NCBI GenBank assembly: GCA_035236585.1
Contig: CP141126.1
Span: 66,379,414-66,443,413 of the forward strand
Direction of reading: 5' to 3'
DNA from: Warburgia ugandensis
Lineage: Eukaryota > Streptophyta > Magnoliopsida > Canellales > Canellaceae
DNA: 64,000 nt
The notes under the pieces are model-generated. The model saw only the letters and a program-made list of their open reading frames with translations. It was not told the origin of the DNA and ran no database searches. This document shows positions 13,352 to 24,712 of this stretch, piece by piece. Position 1 is the first letter of the stretch. Each line of letters opens with the position of its first letter. A program made the translations under genes and the position numbers.

Positions 13352-15105
13352 TTAAGTGTTTAATTTTGGCCAAAAGACTCCTTGTTTAGCACTTAATTAG
13401 GCCACCTAACTCATCCATTTGATGCTTTTTAGATAAAATAAAAAATATAGTTCAAATTGACCATCCAACTGTAAATTGTCAAAATTAATGGTCAGATGAT
13501 CATCTGAGCTAATTAGATGCTTAGTGTATAGTTAGATGACTTTGATCTAGTCTAATATGTTGTAGATCAACCAGAATTAGGCTTGGATGGATTAGATCAA
13601 ATTTCAATAGTATAGATCATCCTAAAGGACATTGACAGACCAGATCAATCACAAGGCAAGATGGGGCAATTTTATAAAAATTGAGGAAAAGAAGATCATG
13701 GATAAGATTTGGAATGAAGAGGAAGTTTTCTAGTTAGAAACTAACTCCTAAAGGATAAGGAAAGAGGGGGTGAGGATAATTAGAAAGGGGGACAATTATA
13801 AAAGGAGGAAAACCGTGGGAGTCTGGGAAGTTTTTTAGTTTTGCTTTAGGTTCCTTTGCTTGCCTCTCTCTTCTTTATTTTCTATTCTTTCCCATTAGTT
13901 AGTTTTCGTGTTTCTTTTGTTCTACGCTATTACCATCTTTCACTCTCACCCGAAGTAAGACCCGTAGCCATCTCTCTCCCTCCCTCCCTCCCTCTCTCCC
14001 TTGTGACAATCCCATCTCTCTCATTCTCTCCCTGTTCTCACTCCCACTCTATCTTTCTCACAGGTTTCCACTACTTCCAACCAACCATCGGTTGTTCCAA
14101 TGACAAAGTCATCACTCTCCACCGTATATATTACTCACTAGCCCCTCTGCCTGCACTTATCTGATAGACCTAGCACTGCTCCATCGGACAGCACCCGAGA
14201 CGGGCCTCTTCACTTTGTCTTCCTCTCCTCTCTTCCTTTCTCTATCACCAGAAGAATCATAGCACCAGTTGCTCCATCATCATCATCGACATTTTTCCCC
14301 TTTCTCCTATCTTCTCCGTTTTCTTTGTTCTTCTCCACCTCACTCCATCTCCGATCAACCCCTTATCCATCATAAGACAAAACCCAATGTGAGTTTCATC
14401 ACAAATTTCCCATCTCCCCCTCATTTTTGCATTTCAAGCAACACAGGACCTGTTTGCATTTTTCTCCTAATTATAATAATACCCATCACACTGTGATTTA
14501 AATTTCATCTATATCCCAGTTTTGTCTTTTTCTTCAATTTGTCTCATTCTTATTCCAGGTTTTCCTATCCAGGTTTTGTTTGTTCTTAGTTAATTCCAGG
14601 AATAGTTTAATTCAAATCTTGTTTGATTAAAGCTTTACCTCATCAATGGTTTTGTTGTAACAAAAAAGATATCTTTAATTCTTCAACTATTTCACCTCAG
14701 ATTTCAGATCCCTCTTTAGATTTTATTCTTAGGACACTTCCTAGATTATCCAATGCTCCTGGTCTTCAATTTAAAATTTAGAAATTATATCTAATTTGTC
14801 AAAACCCAAAAACACTCTTAAGTCCATATCTTCTAGAAATTTGGGAATCTGATCAATTCAACCATCAAATATTCAATCAGAACCACTACAAAGAGATTGA
14901 TAAAGATTGATCAAAGTTTTTGATATCAGATGTGAAGAAATTGACATTACCTATGCTAAGGAAGTAGATTTTTCTTTTTTCTTTTTAGTTAGATTTCTAT
15001 TTTTTTAATTGGACCTCTCAAATTTCAATGAATAAGCATATTTGAAGTCTAATTGCACTTTTTATTAATTTTTGTCATTTAATTTTGATTTTTGAATAAC
15101 TCTGC
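13352..15105 (+). mobile_element. 5' LTR of Athila-like element A2
   Basis: It starts at TATTAAGTGTTTAATTTTGG and follows the A3 LTR (minus strand, from 51261) block by block: the 'gatcatctgagctaatta' and 'gatctagtctaatat' sections at 13490-13560 align with 51050-51130. Near the end, 15010-15100 aligns with the 3' end region of the A3 5' LTR (48890-49010). A pyrimidine-rich section (13860-14360) mirrors the GA-rich section of A3. The LINE begins where the LTR should end. Confidence 0.7.
13970..14003 (+). repeat. (TCCC)n / TC-rich simple repeat
   Basis: A short run of CCCT-type tetranucleotides with TC dinucleotides, inside the pyrimidine-rich part of the A2 LTR. Confidence 0.8.
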
Positions 15106-15155
15106 CAATGTCAGTCCTAAGCCTAGATGAAAAAGGAGGAGGGTCTTGAGTCAGG

Positions 15156-15425
15156 TGCTAGCCGGCAAGGGAAAAGTTGAAGATGATTTTGTTATTTCTT
15201 TCTTACAATGAATATGCATTTGTATATTAGTTTGGGAGGAAGAAATGAAAATCATCTCCAGCTTCTTAAAATATGGCAACCCTTATGTTAGGTGCTAGTC
15301 GACAAGGGTGAAGCTGAAGATGATTTTGTTATTTCTTTTCTTCTTGCAAATGAATATGCATTTGTATATTGGTTTATAAGGAAGAAATAAAAATCATCTC
15401 TAGCTTCTTCAAGCTATGGCAACCC
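15156..15425 (+). repeat. two-copy tandem repeat, period about 135 bp
   Basis: Two copies begin at 'ggtgctagccggcaaggg' (15156) and 'ggtgctagtcgacaaggg' (about 15290). Each runs through 'gaagatgattttgttatttct', 'gaatatgcatttgtatatt' and 'aaaatcatctc'. They lie just 5' of the LINE endonuclease and may be its 5' untranslated region. Confidence 0.8.
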
Positions 15426-15480
15426 TAACATGATATGAATTAAAGACTAATGTTCCCTCAAGCTAGGGTATTCCCCATAA

Positions 15481-15660
15481 GCGACGTGCTACATTGGATC
15501 CCTGATGTAGTGAAAAATTAGCAAGGGTTGCTAGGATGTTCTCCTAGAAGGGATGCACTACATTAGATCCCAAGTGTAGTGAAAAATGGTCAAGGGCTGC
15601 TAGAGCGTCCCCTCGGAAGCGATGTGCTGCATTAGACCCCAAGTGTTTTGAAAAGTGGAC
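15481..15660 (+). repeat. 69-bp tandem repeat (2.6 copies)
   Basis: Copies start at 15481, 15550 and 15619, exactly 69 bp apart. Each carries 'gtgctacattagatccc.agtgtagtgaaaaatgg' with scattered substitutions. The array runs directly into the endonuclease reading frame at 15664, as expected for promoter-like monomers of a LINE 5' region. Confidence 0.85.
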
Positions 15661-15663
15661 AAC

Positions 15664-16350
15664 CACATGGAATATAGGGACATTGACAGGTAAGAGTTTG
15701 GAGTTAGTAGACGCGATGAAACATAGGACAGTCAACATTACTTGTATCCAAGAAACCAAGTGGAAAGGGGCTAAAGCTAGAGAAATCGATGGGTATAAAT
15801 TATGGTATGTAGGAAAGGATAATAATAGAAATGGTGTACGAATAATAGTGGATAAGGAATTAAAGGATAAAGTTGTGGACATTAAAAGAATCAGTGATAT
15901 AATTATAATAATAAAACTTGTTCTAGGAGAGTAGATTATAAATGTTATAAGTGCATACGCACCATAAGTAGGGTTACAAGATATAATCAAGAGATAGTTT
16001 TGGGAAGATATGGAGGGAGTCATGCAAGAAATTCCCAACATTGAGGGTATATTTATAGGAGTAGACTTAAATGGTCATGTAGGAAAAGAAAGGGAAGGAT
16101 ATGATAGAATATAGGGAGGGTGTGGTATAGGTGAATGAAATGAGATGGGGGAGACTATCCTCGATTTTGCTTTGTCATATAACCTAACAATTGCAAATAC
16201 ACTCTTTAAGAAGAGGGATAAACACTTAATAACCTTTAAAAGTGGACTTCATAAAAGCCAAATAGAATTTTTTCTAGTTAGGAATACTGAATGATCTATG
16301 TGTAAGGATTGTAAGGTGATACCTCAGTGAGAGTTTAACCTCACAACATA
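15664..16350 (+). pseudogene. RTE LINE endonuclease (EEP family), decayed
   Basis: The endonuclease nicks target DNA to prime reverse transcription. Seen in order: TWNIGTLTGKSLELVDA, CIQETKWKGAKARE (the catalytic Glu of QETKW is kept), INVISAYAP, IFIGVDLNGHVG (the D-x-N catalytic block is kept), ETILDFALSYNLTIANT and SQIEFFLV. The family has SQIDF in the last block, so the catalytic Asp reads Glu here. Stops interrupt the frame after VLGE, after AYAP and further on, and the closing SDH block is not found. No start Met precedes TWNIG, so the N-terminus is lost or degraded. Not functional. Confidence 0.85.
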
Positions 16351-16355
16351 GGTTA

Positions 16356-17846
16356 ATGGTTATGGAGATCTGTATCAAAAGATGGAAGAAAGGAAATGAA
16401 CTTAATAAGTATCCAAAAAGTAAGTGGTGGAACTTAAAAGGAGAGAAAATAATCTCATTCACAAATAAGTTGATGGTAGAAGGAAATTGGAATTATGAAA
16501 TAGAAGTAAATACCATGTGGATTAATATTGCTGAGTCCATTAAGAAAGTGGCAAAATATGTCTTAGGAGTATCTAAAGGTAAAAGGCAATTAGTAAAGGA
16601 AACATGGTGGTGAAGTGAAATAGTGCCAAAAGTTATTAAAGAAAAACAGATGTGTTTTAAAGCATGGCAGAAGATTAGAAATAATGAAAACTATGAACAA
16701 TATAAGAATGCTAAAAAGTTTGCTAAGAGAATAGTAAGTGAGGCTCAACTTAAAGCACATGATGAGCTCTATAATAGACTAGGAACAAGAGAAGGTGAGA
16801 AAGATGTGTTTAAACTTGCAAAAGTAAGAAAATAGAAGAGTAAGGACTTAGATCATGTTAGGTGCATTAGAAGTGATGATCAAAGGGTATTAGTCAAAGA
16901 TGATGAGATCAAACAAAGGTGGGAAGCAAACTTTTAAAAATTGTTAAATGACAATGGCTCTAACAATGTAGGGATTGAAAATATTATAAATCTAAATAGC
17001 ATTGGATATTATATATATGAACGTAGGATTAGAATACTTGAAGTGAAAGAGGCCTTGCAAAAGATGAAATTAGGAAAGGCCATGGGTCCCGATGGTATAC
17101 CAATACAGGTTTGGAAGCATATGGGAGATATTGGGGTAGTTTGTTTAACTAAGTTGTTTAACAAGATTATAAAATCAAAGGAAATGCCTGATGAGTGGAG
17201 GAAAAGCTCTATTATACCAATTTATTAGAATAAAGGAGACATATAGAGCTGCACTAATTATCGAGGGATCAAACTTATGAGCCACACTATGAAACTTTTT
17301 CAAAGAGTGATTGAGAAGAGGCTATGATATGAAACAAGTGTATCGGAGAATCAGTTTGGTTTCATGCCTGGGAGGTCTACCATGGAAGCTATTTTCTTAC
17401 TAAGATAATTAGTACAGAAATATAGGAAGAGGAGGAAAGACCTTCACATGGTCTTTATTGATTTAGAGAAAGCTTATGATAGAGTCCCTAAAGAGTTAAT
17501 ATGAAGGGTATTGGGTGATAAAGGGGTTTCACAGGGGTATATAAACATAATTAAAGATATGTATGAGGGAACAATAACAAATGTTAAGACCACTAGTGCC
17601 AACATTGGTGATTTTCTTGTCATTGTAGGATTGCACCAAGGATTGGCATTAAGCCCATACCTTTTCACATTGGTTATGGATGAGTTAACAAAACATCTAC
17701 ATGACAAGATTCCTTGGTGCATGTTATTTGTAGATGATATAGTCTTACTTGATGAGATAAGGGAGGGTGTAAACATAAAACTAAAGTTATGGAGAGAAGC
17801 ATTAGAATCTAAAGGATCTAAAATTAGCCGAACTAAGATAGAATAG
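16356..17846 (+). pseudogene. RTE LINE reverse transcriptase, decayed and 3'-truncated
   Basis: A linker (16356-16835) rich in Lys and Trp (KRWKKGNELNKYPKSKWWN) leads to the RT. GKAMGPDGIPIQVWK lies near 17083, NYRGIKLMSHTMKLFQRVIEKRL near 17258, ENQFGFMPGRSTMEAIF near 17348 and [12 protein letters not shown] (motif A, first catalytic Asp) at 17454. [13 protein letters not shown] (motif B) begins at 17628 and FVDDIVLL (motif C, where the family usually has FADD) at 17727. Reading frame changes and stops separate these blocks. It ends with [10 protein letters not shown] and a stop at about 17846, where Athila leader sequence resumes. In plant RTE proteins roughly another 150-200 residues would follow. 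Confidence 0.85.
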
Positions 17847-20160
17847 CATTTTTCTACGCCTTTTGTTGATGTTTGTTGGGGTCTAAATGCCTTCTTTCAT
17901 GAGAATTGTATTAACCACCTTGTCCAGAACCTAACTGGTAAGCAATAGTCAAATCTGAAGGAAAGGAAGAGCGCTAGATTAGGCTAATTTAAAAGCATTG
18001 TCCCCACATAAATTCAAGAAAGTCAAAATATTGCTTATTAACCTAAGAATTGTTTAACTATGCCTTTTGTTAGTGCATCACGTAGAGTTAAAGTGAACAT
18101 TTAGATTAGGCTAGTTTATGGAAGGGCATCGATCTTAGAACCCAGAGTTAGAACCTTTAGACTTAGAGATTCAATGCATCCAATGACAAGGGGAAAGAAA
18201 CCTATTTCCTATCCACATGGTTGAATCACCAACAGACATTGAGTGCAAAACAATTAGAGATTTCTATGCACCTTTACAACTTAATACCCCATCCTCCATA
18301 GCTTTACCTCCGACAAATGCCGACCACTTGAGTTAAAGCCGGAAGTCATTTAATTACTCTCTACTTTTTATGGTCCAGACCGAGAAGACCCCTAACTACA
18401 TTCAATGAGTTCCTTAATATTTGTGCCACATTTAGGTTCTGATACTTTTTAGATGATTCTATTAGGCTTGGGCTATTCCCCATTCTCACTTAAAGACAAA
18501 GCCAAGTCATGGCTTAATTCCTTGGTGGTTGTCTAAGAAGTTTTTGAACAAATTCTTCCCTATTCACAAAACAAATGCCCTTCATCGTGAAATTATCAAT
18601 TTCCAATAAAGGGATGATGAGTAATATTACAAATGTTGGGAAAAGTAGAATGAACTGCTTCAAAAATGCCCTCATCATGGATTTGAGAAATGGCAGTAGG
18701 TTCAATGCTTCTATGAGGTATTGATGCCTCAAAATAGACAAATGATATATGCAGCGAGTGGATAGACCCTCATGTTAAAGGATGAAAGTGAGGCATGGGA
18801 ATTCTTTTAAATAGTGATGGATAATTCTCAGTAATGGGATTATTCAAATATGAGGGAAAGAACTAACCAGACCACTAAGAAAGGAGGTCTCTATGAGATA
18901 GGAGTGCATATTGATCTCCCATAAGCTTGACTCTGTTGATGAAAAATTAAGTGGAAGAATGGATATGCTTGAAACTATGTTTCAATCTTTCATGGATGCT
19001 ACATTATCCCATAAGCCTCCACAAGAGGTATACGCTATTTGTTCTAGTCCAGCTCATTTAACCTCAGCCTGTCCATCCAATAAATTATTCCTTGAATATC
19101 TTGTAGACCAAGTGAATGCATTGGATGCATATTGCCAAGCTAGCAACAACTTGTATTCTGAGACCTACAATTTTAGATGGGCTAAGTATCCTAATTTGTC
19201 ATGGTCAAAGAATAACCACTAAGGGGGACCATCAGTAAATCCCCTGTCCAAAACTTTTCTCTTCGAACTACAGTTCCCCATTCAGTCTGTACCCAAGAAA
19301 TTCAGGTGACGGTAGTAAAAAATGAGAAGAATGAGTTAGTACCCACCTGCATAACCATCAGATGGAGAGTTTACATTGATTATCAAAAAATGAATGAGTT
19401 TACATGGGAAGGCCACTTCCTCTACCTTTTATTGACCAAATGCTAGAGAGGTTGGTCGGGCATAGTTATTACTACTTTGTAGATTCATACTCCGATTACA
19501 ACCAGATTCCTATAGTACTTGAGGATCAGGACAAGATAGATTTCACCTATCCTTTTAGAACCTTCGTTACAAATGTTTGCCTTTTGGGCTTTACAACCTA
19601 TAAAACTCCAATAGCCATGTCACCTTACCGCCTAGTCTATGGAAAGGCCTGCCACTTTCTAGTAGAGCTAGAACACAATGTATGTTGGGCTATATGGAAG
19701 CTCAATTTTGACTTAGATGTTGCTAGGATCCACCAAAAACTCCAACTCAATAAGTTGGAAGAATTGAGGAAAGATGTATATGACTATGCTCATATATACA
19801 AAGACCGAATGAAGGTTACCACGATAGACAAATTTTAAGGAAATCCTTATCTCTTGACAAAAGTTCTTATTGTACAACTCAAGATTGCATCTATTCTAAG
19901 GAAAACTCAGATCTAGATGGACTGGACCATACATAGTATGCACAGTATATCTCATGGGGATATTAAGATTGAGAAGGATGGTGAAATCCAAAAAGTAAAT
20001 GGTCCAAGGTTAAAACCTTTCCTAGAACTTCCTAACCCACACATTGAAGAGACACTTTTAGAGGCACCTCATTATCATAACCCACCTTCGAATTTTTCAG
20101 GAACCCTTGCACATCATTATCCTTGCACTCAATAGGTATTTAGATAGGACAAAATGTAGG
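17847..20160 (+). mobile_element. Athila-like element A2: leader, gag and pol remnants
   Basis: After the LINE, 17850-18330 matches the A3 leader and gag start (minus strand 47560-48000), including the stretch before PPTEIE-like coding. The gag region spans 18330-19240, with a decayed zinc knuckle near 19035-19075 and the Athila block FLEYLVDQVNALDAYCQ. A short RT block (LPFIDQMLERL...YYFVDSYSDYNQIPI) is at 19400-19590. The integrase C-terminal block (MSPYRLVYGKACHFLVELEH...LQLNKLEELRKD) is at 19600-19840. Much of pol is absent and the copy is broken many times. No 3' LTR is recognised. Confidence 0.8.
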
Positions 20161-20229
20161 CTTTGGTAGGGTTCTAAAAAGAAGGCGTATAAGGATTCAA
20201 AATTTCAAATCTGAGTAGAGGTCTTCAAT

Positions 20230-20460
20230 GTATATTTGGACACTTTTTAATGGGATACTTTTAAAGTCATTTATAGCAAACAACTTTAAAAGTGGGGAAT
20301 TTTTAAAGTCTCTTATAGCAAACAATTTTAAAAGTGGGGTACTTTTAAAGTCGCTTACAGCAAACAACTTTTAAAGTTGTTTTCAATAATGGCTTTAAAA
20401 GTACCCCACTTTTAAACTTGTTTTTTGTAAGAAACTTTAAAAGTACCCCACTTAAGTTAT
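20230..20460 (+). repeat. CACTA left arm: subterminal inverted repeats
   Basis: About six units alternate between 'acttttaaagtc' and its complement, joined by 'gcttacagcaaacaa'-like spacers. The later units ('aaagtaccccactt') are inverted relative to the earlier ones ('aagtggggtacttt'), giving the array a hairpin character. The units correspond to those in the right arm at 28735-29200. Confidence 0.7.
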
Positions 20461-21289
20461 CGTTTTCCCTAACTTAACACACGCAAAGAGAGGAAACCCA
20501 ACAGGAAAACATGGAGAAGAAGGGGAAGAAGAAGGAGAAGGGGAAGAGGGGGGAAGAGAGAAGCGGGGAGCAGATATTCTTGTTGGAGAGTAGACTTGCT
20601 AGTCAGAGAAGATGTGTCGCATTGGCAAGCAGAAGAAGAAGGGTTTTGGTGCCAAAGTTAGCAGGACGGTGACAGAGGAAACCATTGCTTGTATCTCTAA
20701 TCTGAGCCGATAATCTCACTCAGTATGAAGAGCCTAACTTACAGGTAAGATTTGTGAAAACCCAAATCTTGATTTGAGTGGTTCAAGTGTATCTGTGGTC
20801 AAAGCATACATCTAGATATTCCTTTGAAGCCTAACTATGATACAAGCATACATCTAGATCATCCACAAGATGAGTGTTGAAGGAGCACTAGGAACAACGT
20901 CCTATAAGCGTGGCTTATGGACACGGATCATTATGTTGTTGAAGGAGTTGTATGCAGAGCTAATAGAGTATTTTCCCAAGGTTTCAAGGGTTCATATGAT
21001 TTTATCCTTCTTCAAGTTGATTATCAGGTATCATTAAGCAGTATAGTATGTGGTGGTAATCTAAAACTTTTGCACCTCTTAGAAGTCTTTTTAGTTAGAT
21101 GTCACAAAGTATTTGAACAAAGGAGTGTGAGAAATTATCCATAATTAAAGAATTAGAAAAATTAGAGGCCTTGGCTAGTTTAGGGAATCTTAAGCCTAAG
21201 TAACTAGGGATCCAACTAGAAGCAGATTTTGTCTTCAATATATAATTTAAATTTGTTGTGAGCCATAAAAAAATCAATGCTTTTGGTGA
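20461..21289 (+). other. CACTA interior, unassigned
   Basis: A purine-rich GAAG tract (20510-20575) is followed by sequence with GT/AG-like intron boundaries ('acaggtaagatttg' at 20740) that could be the 5' part of a transposon gene. No known domain is recognised in either strand. Confidence 0.3.
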
Positions 21290-21830
21290 TCTTCTTCATA
21301 TCCTTGATCCTATAGAACACTCAATTGCTTTTGGCTACCAAACTTTATGGTGATTATATGTCTCTTTGATAAGAGCTTGCTGAAGGCCTTCATTATTCCC
21401 CAAAAATCTCCATAATCACGTGTATAAAAGAGTTCTATTCTTTTCGTCTAACCTTCTGATGCCCAGCCCACATTCTTCTTTGGTATGCATACTTTTTTCC
21501 ATGCAACTAGATGTAATTTGTTGGAATCATCTACACCTTTTCATGAGAAACTTCTCCAAAATTGATGGAATTTCGAGATCATAGTAGCTAAACACTTCAA
21601 TATAAACATTTAGTAAAGTTGCATGTTTGATAGGGATGATTTAACATGTGACTCTGCCACCTTTGGAGAGATAAGCTCTCTTCCTAGATGAGAGCTTTTT
21701 TGGTATTCTTTTAGCGAAGGGTCCTAGAGTGATATTTTGGATTTGCTAGAGGAGATAGGGAGACCTAAATTGGTGAATAGGAGTTGTACCACCTTGCAAT
21801 TAAGATAGGCTACAATGCTATCAAGAATAT
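21290..21830 (-). pseudogene. L1-type LINE fragment (RT C-terminal part), decayed
   Basis: Read on the minus strand, the translation follows the C-terminal region of plant L1 reverse transcriptases: LGLPISSSKSKISLWDP-like text near 21790, SPKVAESHVKSSLSNM (family SKGGRLTLIKSTLSNLP), then HLVAWKKVCIPKKNVG (family HLVSWKKVCKPKSEGGLGI) near 21500, and a weak LLSKRHIITIKFG. Frame changes occur between blocks. It is only a few hundred bases long, without an endonuclease, a tail or a target duplication that I can see. It lies inside the CACTA element, apparently as a later insertion. Confidence 0.6.
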
Positions 21831-21981
21831 GTGACAAGTATTTACACCCAAGATTTGTGATTAGCTAAATTCATTTTTTGATCAGTTACCAATTCAAAAC
21901 ATTTGAGAATTGATTTAATTCTCAAGCCATGTGGTGGAGTCTTCTTTACAACCTACAACCTTAGTCGCCCATATAAGAGGT

Positions 21982-21984
<3 letters not shown>

Positions 21985-22027
<43 letters not shown>
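21985..22027 (+). repeat. (TC)n microsatellite
   Basis: A perfect 43-bp TC dinucleotide run. Confidence 0.95.
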
Positions 22028-22029
<2 letters not shown>

Positions 22030-22983
22030 TTCAAAACATGTCCTGATGTTTATTATTTTAAACCAAAACCATTGGGAGTATACGAGATCTATTGCAGGCT
22101 AAGTATAAAGAGTTGTCAAACTACATGGATGGAATAAATTTCTACCAAATCTAAGGGCTTTTTTTTATAAATAAAATCTAAGATGATAGAGAGCAACTTA
22201 GGAATTGTGAATCCACCAAAAGAATTGTGATAATGTTTCTCATTACTTATGAATTAAAAGCCTTGGCTACAAGTTAAAACTTCTTTTAAAGAAGGAACAA
22301 ATATTTTAATGGCATGACCTATCTAAATTAACACGAATTATCTACAAACAATAGGCATGACTCATCTAATCTTAGCATAACACATACATGAAAGTATTCA
22401 CTCAAATATTAAAGACCATTTCATATACATCTCATTTAAACTACAATTGTTAGAATTGATACTAGATAAAAATATTAAAATTGTTCTTCAAAGGAAGTCT
22501 TATCATGAAATTATTGATACATCAATTTCTAAACAAGAACTCAATAAAATTATATGAGAAACATGAACACACATTGTTAGCTTCTTCCAATTTATAAGCT
22601 TCAAGATGGTGGGGGTAAGGAGGGTGTTTGGTGTTGTTAATGGAGGCCTATAATAAATTGGTTGAGAAAATAAAAATGGAGGCACTAGTCATTCCCTTTA
22701 GAAATGAAAAATATTCTAACCATTGGGCAAACAATTGCATCTCACATCACTTGGCTGGGGCATTAGTCATTCCTATAGAGTACATGGTATGTATCTTATC
22801 ATACCACCTTCCACATCAATAATTTTTAGTTAGAGACCTCAATTTAATTGTTTATTAACTTCATATAGTTAATCAACAACAACATGCACCATCAAGGTCG
22901 CTCGTTGTTGCACCATCACCTATTACCACACTAATGGAATAAGTACTTGTATATATGTTTATTTTTTTCATCCTTTACAATAG
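22028..22983 (+). other. CACTA interior, possible upstream exons
   Basis: No recognised domain. A short open stretch at 22628-22822 includes KMEALVIPFRNEKYSNHWANN followed by a similar second block (LAGALVIPIEYMV), which may be decayed exon sequence of the protease gene that follows. The rest is AT-rich. Confidence 0.3.
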
Positions 22984-24180
22984 TTGTCTAAGAATCATGT
23001 GGAAGTCCCACCTAACATGTCTCGATCCCTAAGGTTAATCTATAGTCTCATAACAAAGATAGGGCAATCAATCTCTTACAAATCATGGAGGGAGTGCTTA
23101 ATAATGACATTCTTGAAGTGCCACTTATGGTTGAGGATCTACTACAAGTTTGCATATGGAATCAACTCGAGCACCCTCACATTGTCTCTTACATGGGGTA
23201 TGCGCATATATATGCTTATAAAATATTTGACATTACATGTTATATTTTTATGGTATAAGTAATAATTATTTCTTTTATGTAGCTTCTTGAATGATGAAAC
23301 TAGCCTTTTTGAGGTTGAGGGTATACTTTACCAATTCCTTGACCTCAACATCATTTGTAGAGTGGTGGAGCAATTATAGATGGAGAGGCATGTTGATGAT
23401 ATTTTACTAGGCTTCTTTTGATGCTCAAAGGGATAGGGCTTAATGATTCCCTACAATAGTTGATAACTTTTGATTTTCTTGTTTTCTTGCCAACATATTC
23501 TATACTTAGGGATTGTCAACTTTAATTACAATTTCTATACAGGGCTCATTGGATGCTACTTGTTTTGGACGTACAGGTGGGCATGCTTTCTTTTTTATTC
23601 TTGTGGATTGCACATCCGTCTTGCCCTTGCAGAAATTATAAATAAGTAAGATTTTATTCTTTTCATGTATTATGTGTAGATAAATAATTTGTTATTCATC
23701 TATAATGTATTTGAAATTTAAATTTGTAGAGCATGGTTAATATGGGCTAATTTGACCAAGACTGTATAACCACTGAAACTCACTTGGAATAATGTCATGG
23801 TATAGAAAACAAATTACTCTATTTTACAAGTAAATAAAATTACAAGATTACTAATGATATTTATAGATTCTTTTGTTGTCCTTGTTGCATAGTGCCCTAG
23901 ATAACAGTCTAAATGGGAGTGTGGGTTGAGATACATGAGGACCCTAATATTCAATCGTATTGGTGTCTCCCAATTAAGAGAGGTAAGACACTTTTACTTT
24001 TCATTATCTTATATTTTTCATCGATTTTTATGGATCCATTTTAAAGAATGTGACCTAAATTAAATATGTTGTATTACAAGCTGCCCTGCTTTCAGAGTGG
24101 ACAAATAAGAAGAGTTACTCCAAAGTAAACCTCAAGGAAATACTAAGTGAATGTGATGAGTAAGTACTATATTCAATTAG
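22984..24180 (+). pseudogene. ULP1-like (C48) cysteine protease gene carried by the CACTA element
   Basis: ULP proteases cleave SUMO or ubiquitin-like tails; plant CACTA and MULE elements often carry diverged copies of unknown role. The first exon candidate (22984-23260) reads KNHVEVPPNMSRSLRLIYSLITKIGQ...LWLRIYYKFAYG, an upstream region seen in transposon ULP proteins. Next comes LNDETSLFEVEGILYQFLDLNIICRVVEQL (23285-23380). AHWMLLVLDVQ at 23543-23575 holds the catalytic His, with a Cys/Ser-rich stretch where LDS usually supplies the Asp. CPR-stop-QSKWECGLRYMRTLI at 23893-23950 holds the catalytic Cys in ECG. Sequences resembling intron ends (TTTCTATACAG before 23542, GAGGTAAGAC near 23980) separate the blocks. 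At least two stops lie in coding blocks, so it is probably dead. Confidence 0.6.
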
Positions 24181-24194
24181 AATATTTGGAGTAG

Positions 24195-24199
24195 CTATG
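24195..24199 (+). repeat. target-site duplication CTATG (left copy)
   Basis: CTATG directly before the LTR start TGTAACACC at 24200; the identical 5 bp follow the LTR at 27049-27053. Confidence 0.9.
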
Positions 24200-24686
24200 T
24201 GTAACACCCCGGATTTTTAAGACAATTTTTTTTATTTTATTTTTATAATGGCATTTTAAATAAGAGCATTTGGGATCCCATGAGAAAAGATTTATTTAAC
24301 ATTTTGCTAAACCTATCTTAAAAACTCCGGGTGTTAATTTTCCTTTCACAAAATGACGTACATGTAATTTAAACATAAATAAATAATCCGCGTATAAATC
24401 AACGTCAAATAAATAGGCGCCTTTATTTTAAATCAAATAAATGTCCAAAACACAATAATAATATGGCCCAGGGTCTATCCATCATAACATCCCACATAAA
24501 TGTCCAACATATGTCCAAAGATCTAAATCACATCCCAATATAAAATATGCAGTCCATAATAAAAATCCAAATGATAATCCTGTTTAATGACTCACATCAC
24601 TGTCTAATACTATAGAAAAATGGTCTTCAGCAGCTCTCACGGCTTCTCAACAGCCTTGCCTTTCCTGTTATCGCGCTCGAGATCTA

Positions 24687-24712
24687 AGGCATTGCAAAAC
24701 AAAGCAATGCCT
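24687..24712 (-). promoter_or_regulatory. LTR hairpin (9-bp stem, 8-base loop)
   Basis: AGGCATTGC and GCAATGCCT form a perfect stem, followed at 24716-24729 by a second small stem (CAAGC and GCTTG). The location, about 490-530 bp from the LTR 3' end, corresponds to the conserved 7-bp dyads of the related LTRs, although the sequence differs. Confidence 0.5.

Larger units (their letters stand above)
15106..17846 (+). mobile_element. RTE-clade LINE, inserted in A2
   Basis: This non-LTR retrotransposon has an apurinic-type endonuclease followed by reverse transcriptase, in the order and wording of plant RTE elements (annotated in many plant genomes as 'craniofacial development protein 2-like'). 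The flanks are Athila-like A2: LTR on the left and leader on the right, where 17849 onward matches the A3 leader near 47920-48000 (minus). The ORF has several in-frame stops. The right side stops soon after RT motif C, so the thumb region and the 3' tail with its short repeats are missing. The two repeat arrays before the endonuclease are assigned to it by position only. Confidence 0.8.

Noticed and set aside
13856-14496. Ser/Pro/Leu/His-rich ORFs resembling secreted peptides
   Set aside because: They result from the pyrimidine-rich section of the A2 LTR; the A3 counterpart does not preserve the frame.
15481-15660. Regularly spaced repeats that might suggest a CRISPR array
   Set aside because: The repeats are directly adjacent tandem units without unique spacers, in a plant LINE context.
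15544-16041. 165-aa minus-strand ORF
   Set aside because: It is the reverse strand of the LINE repeats and endonuclease, whose plus-strand translation matches a known family.
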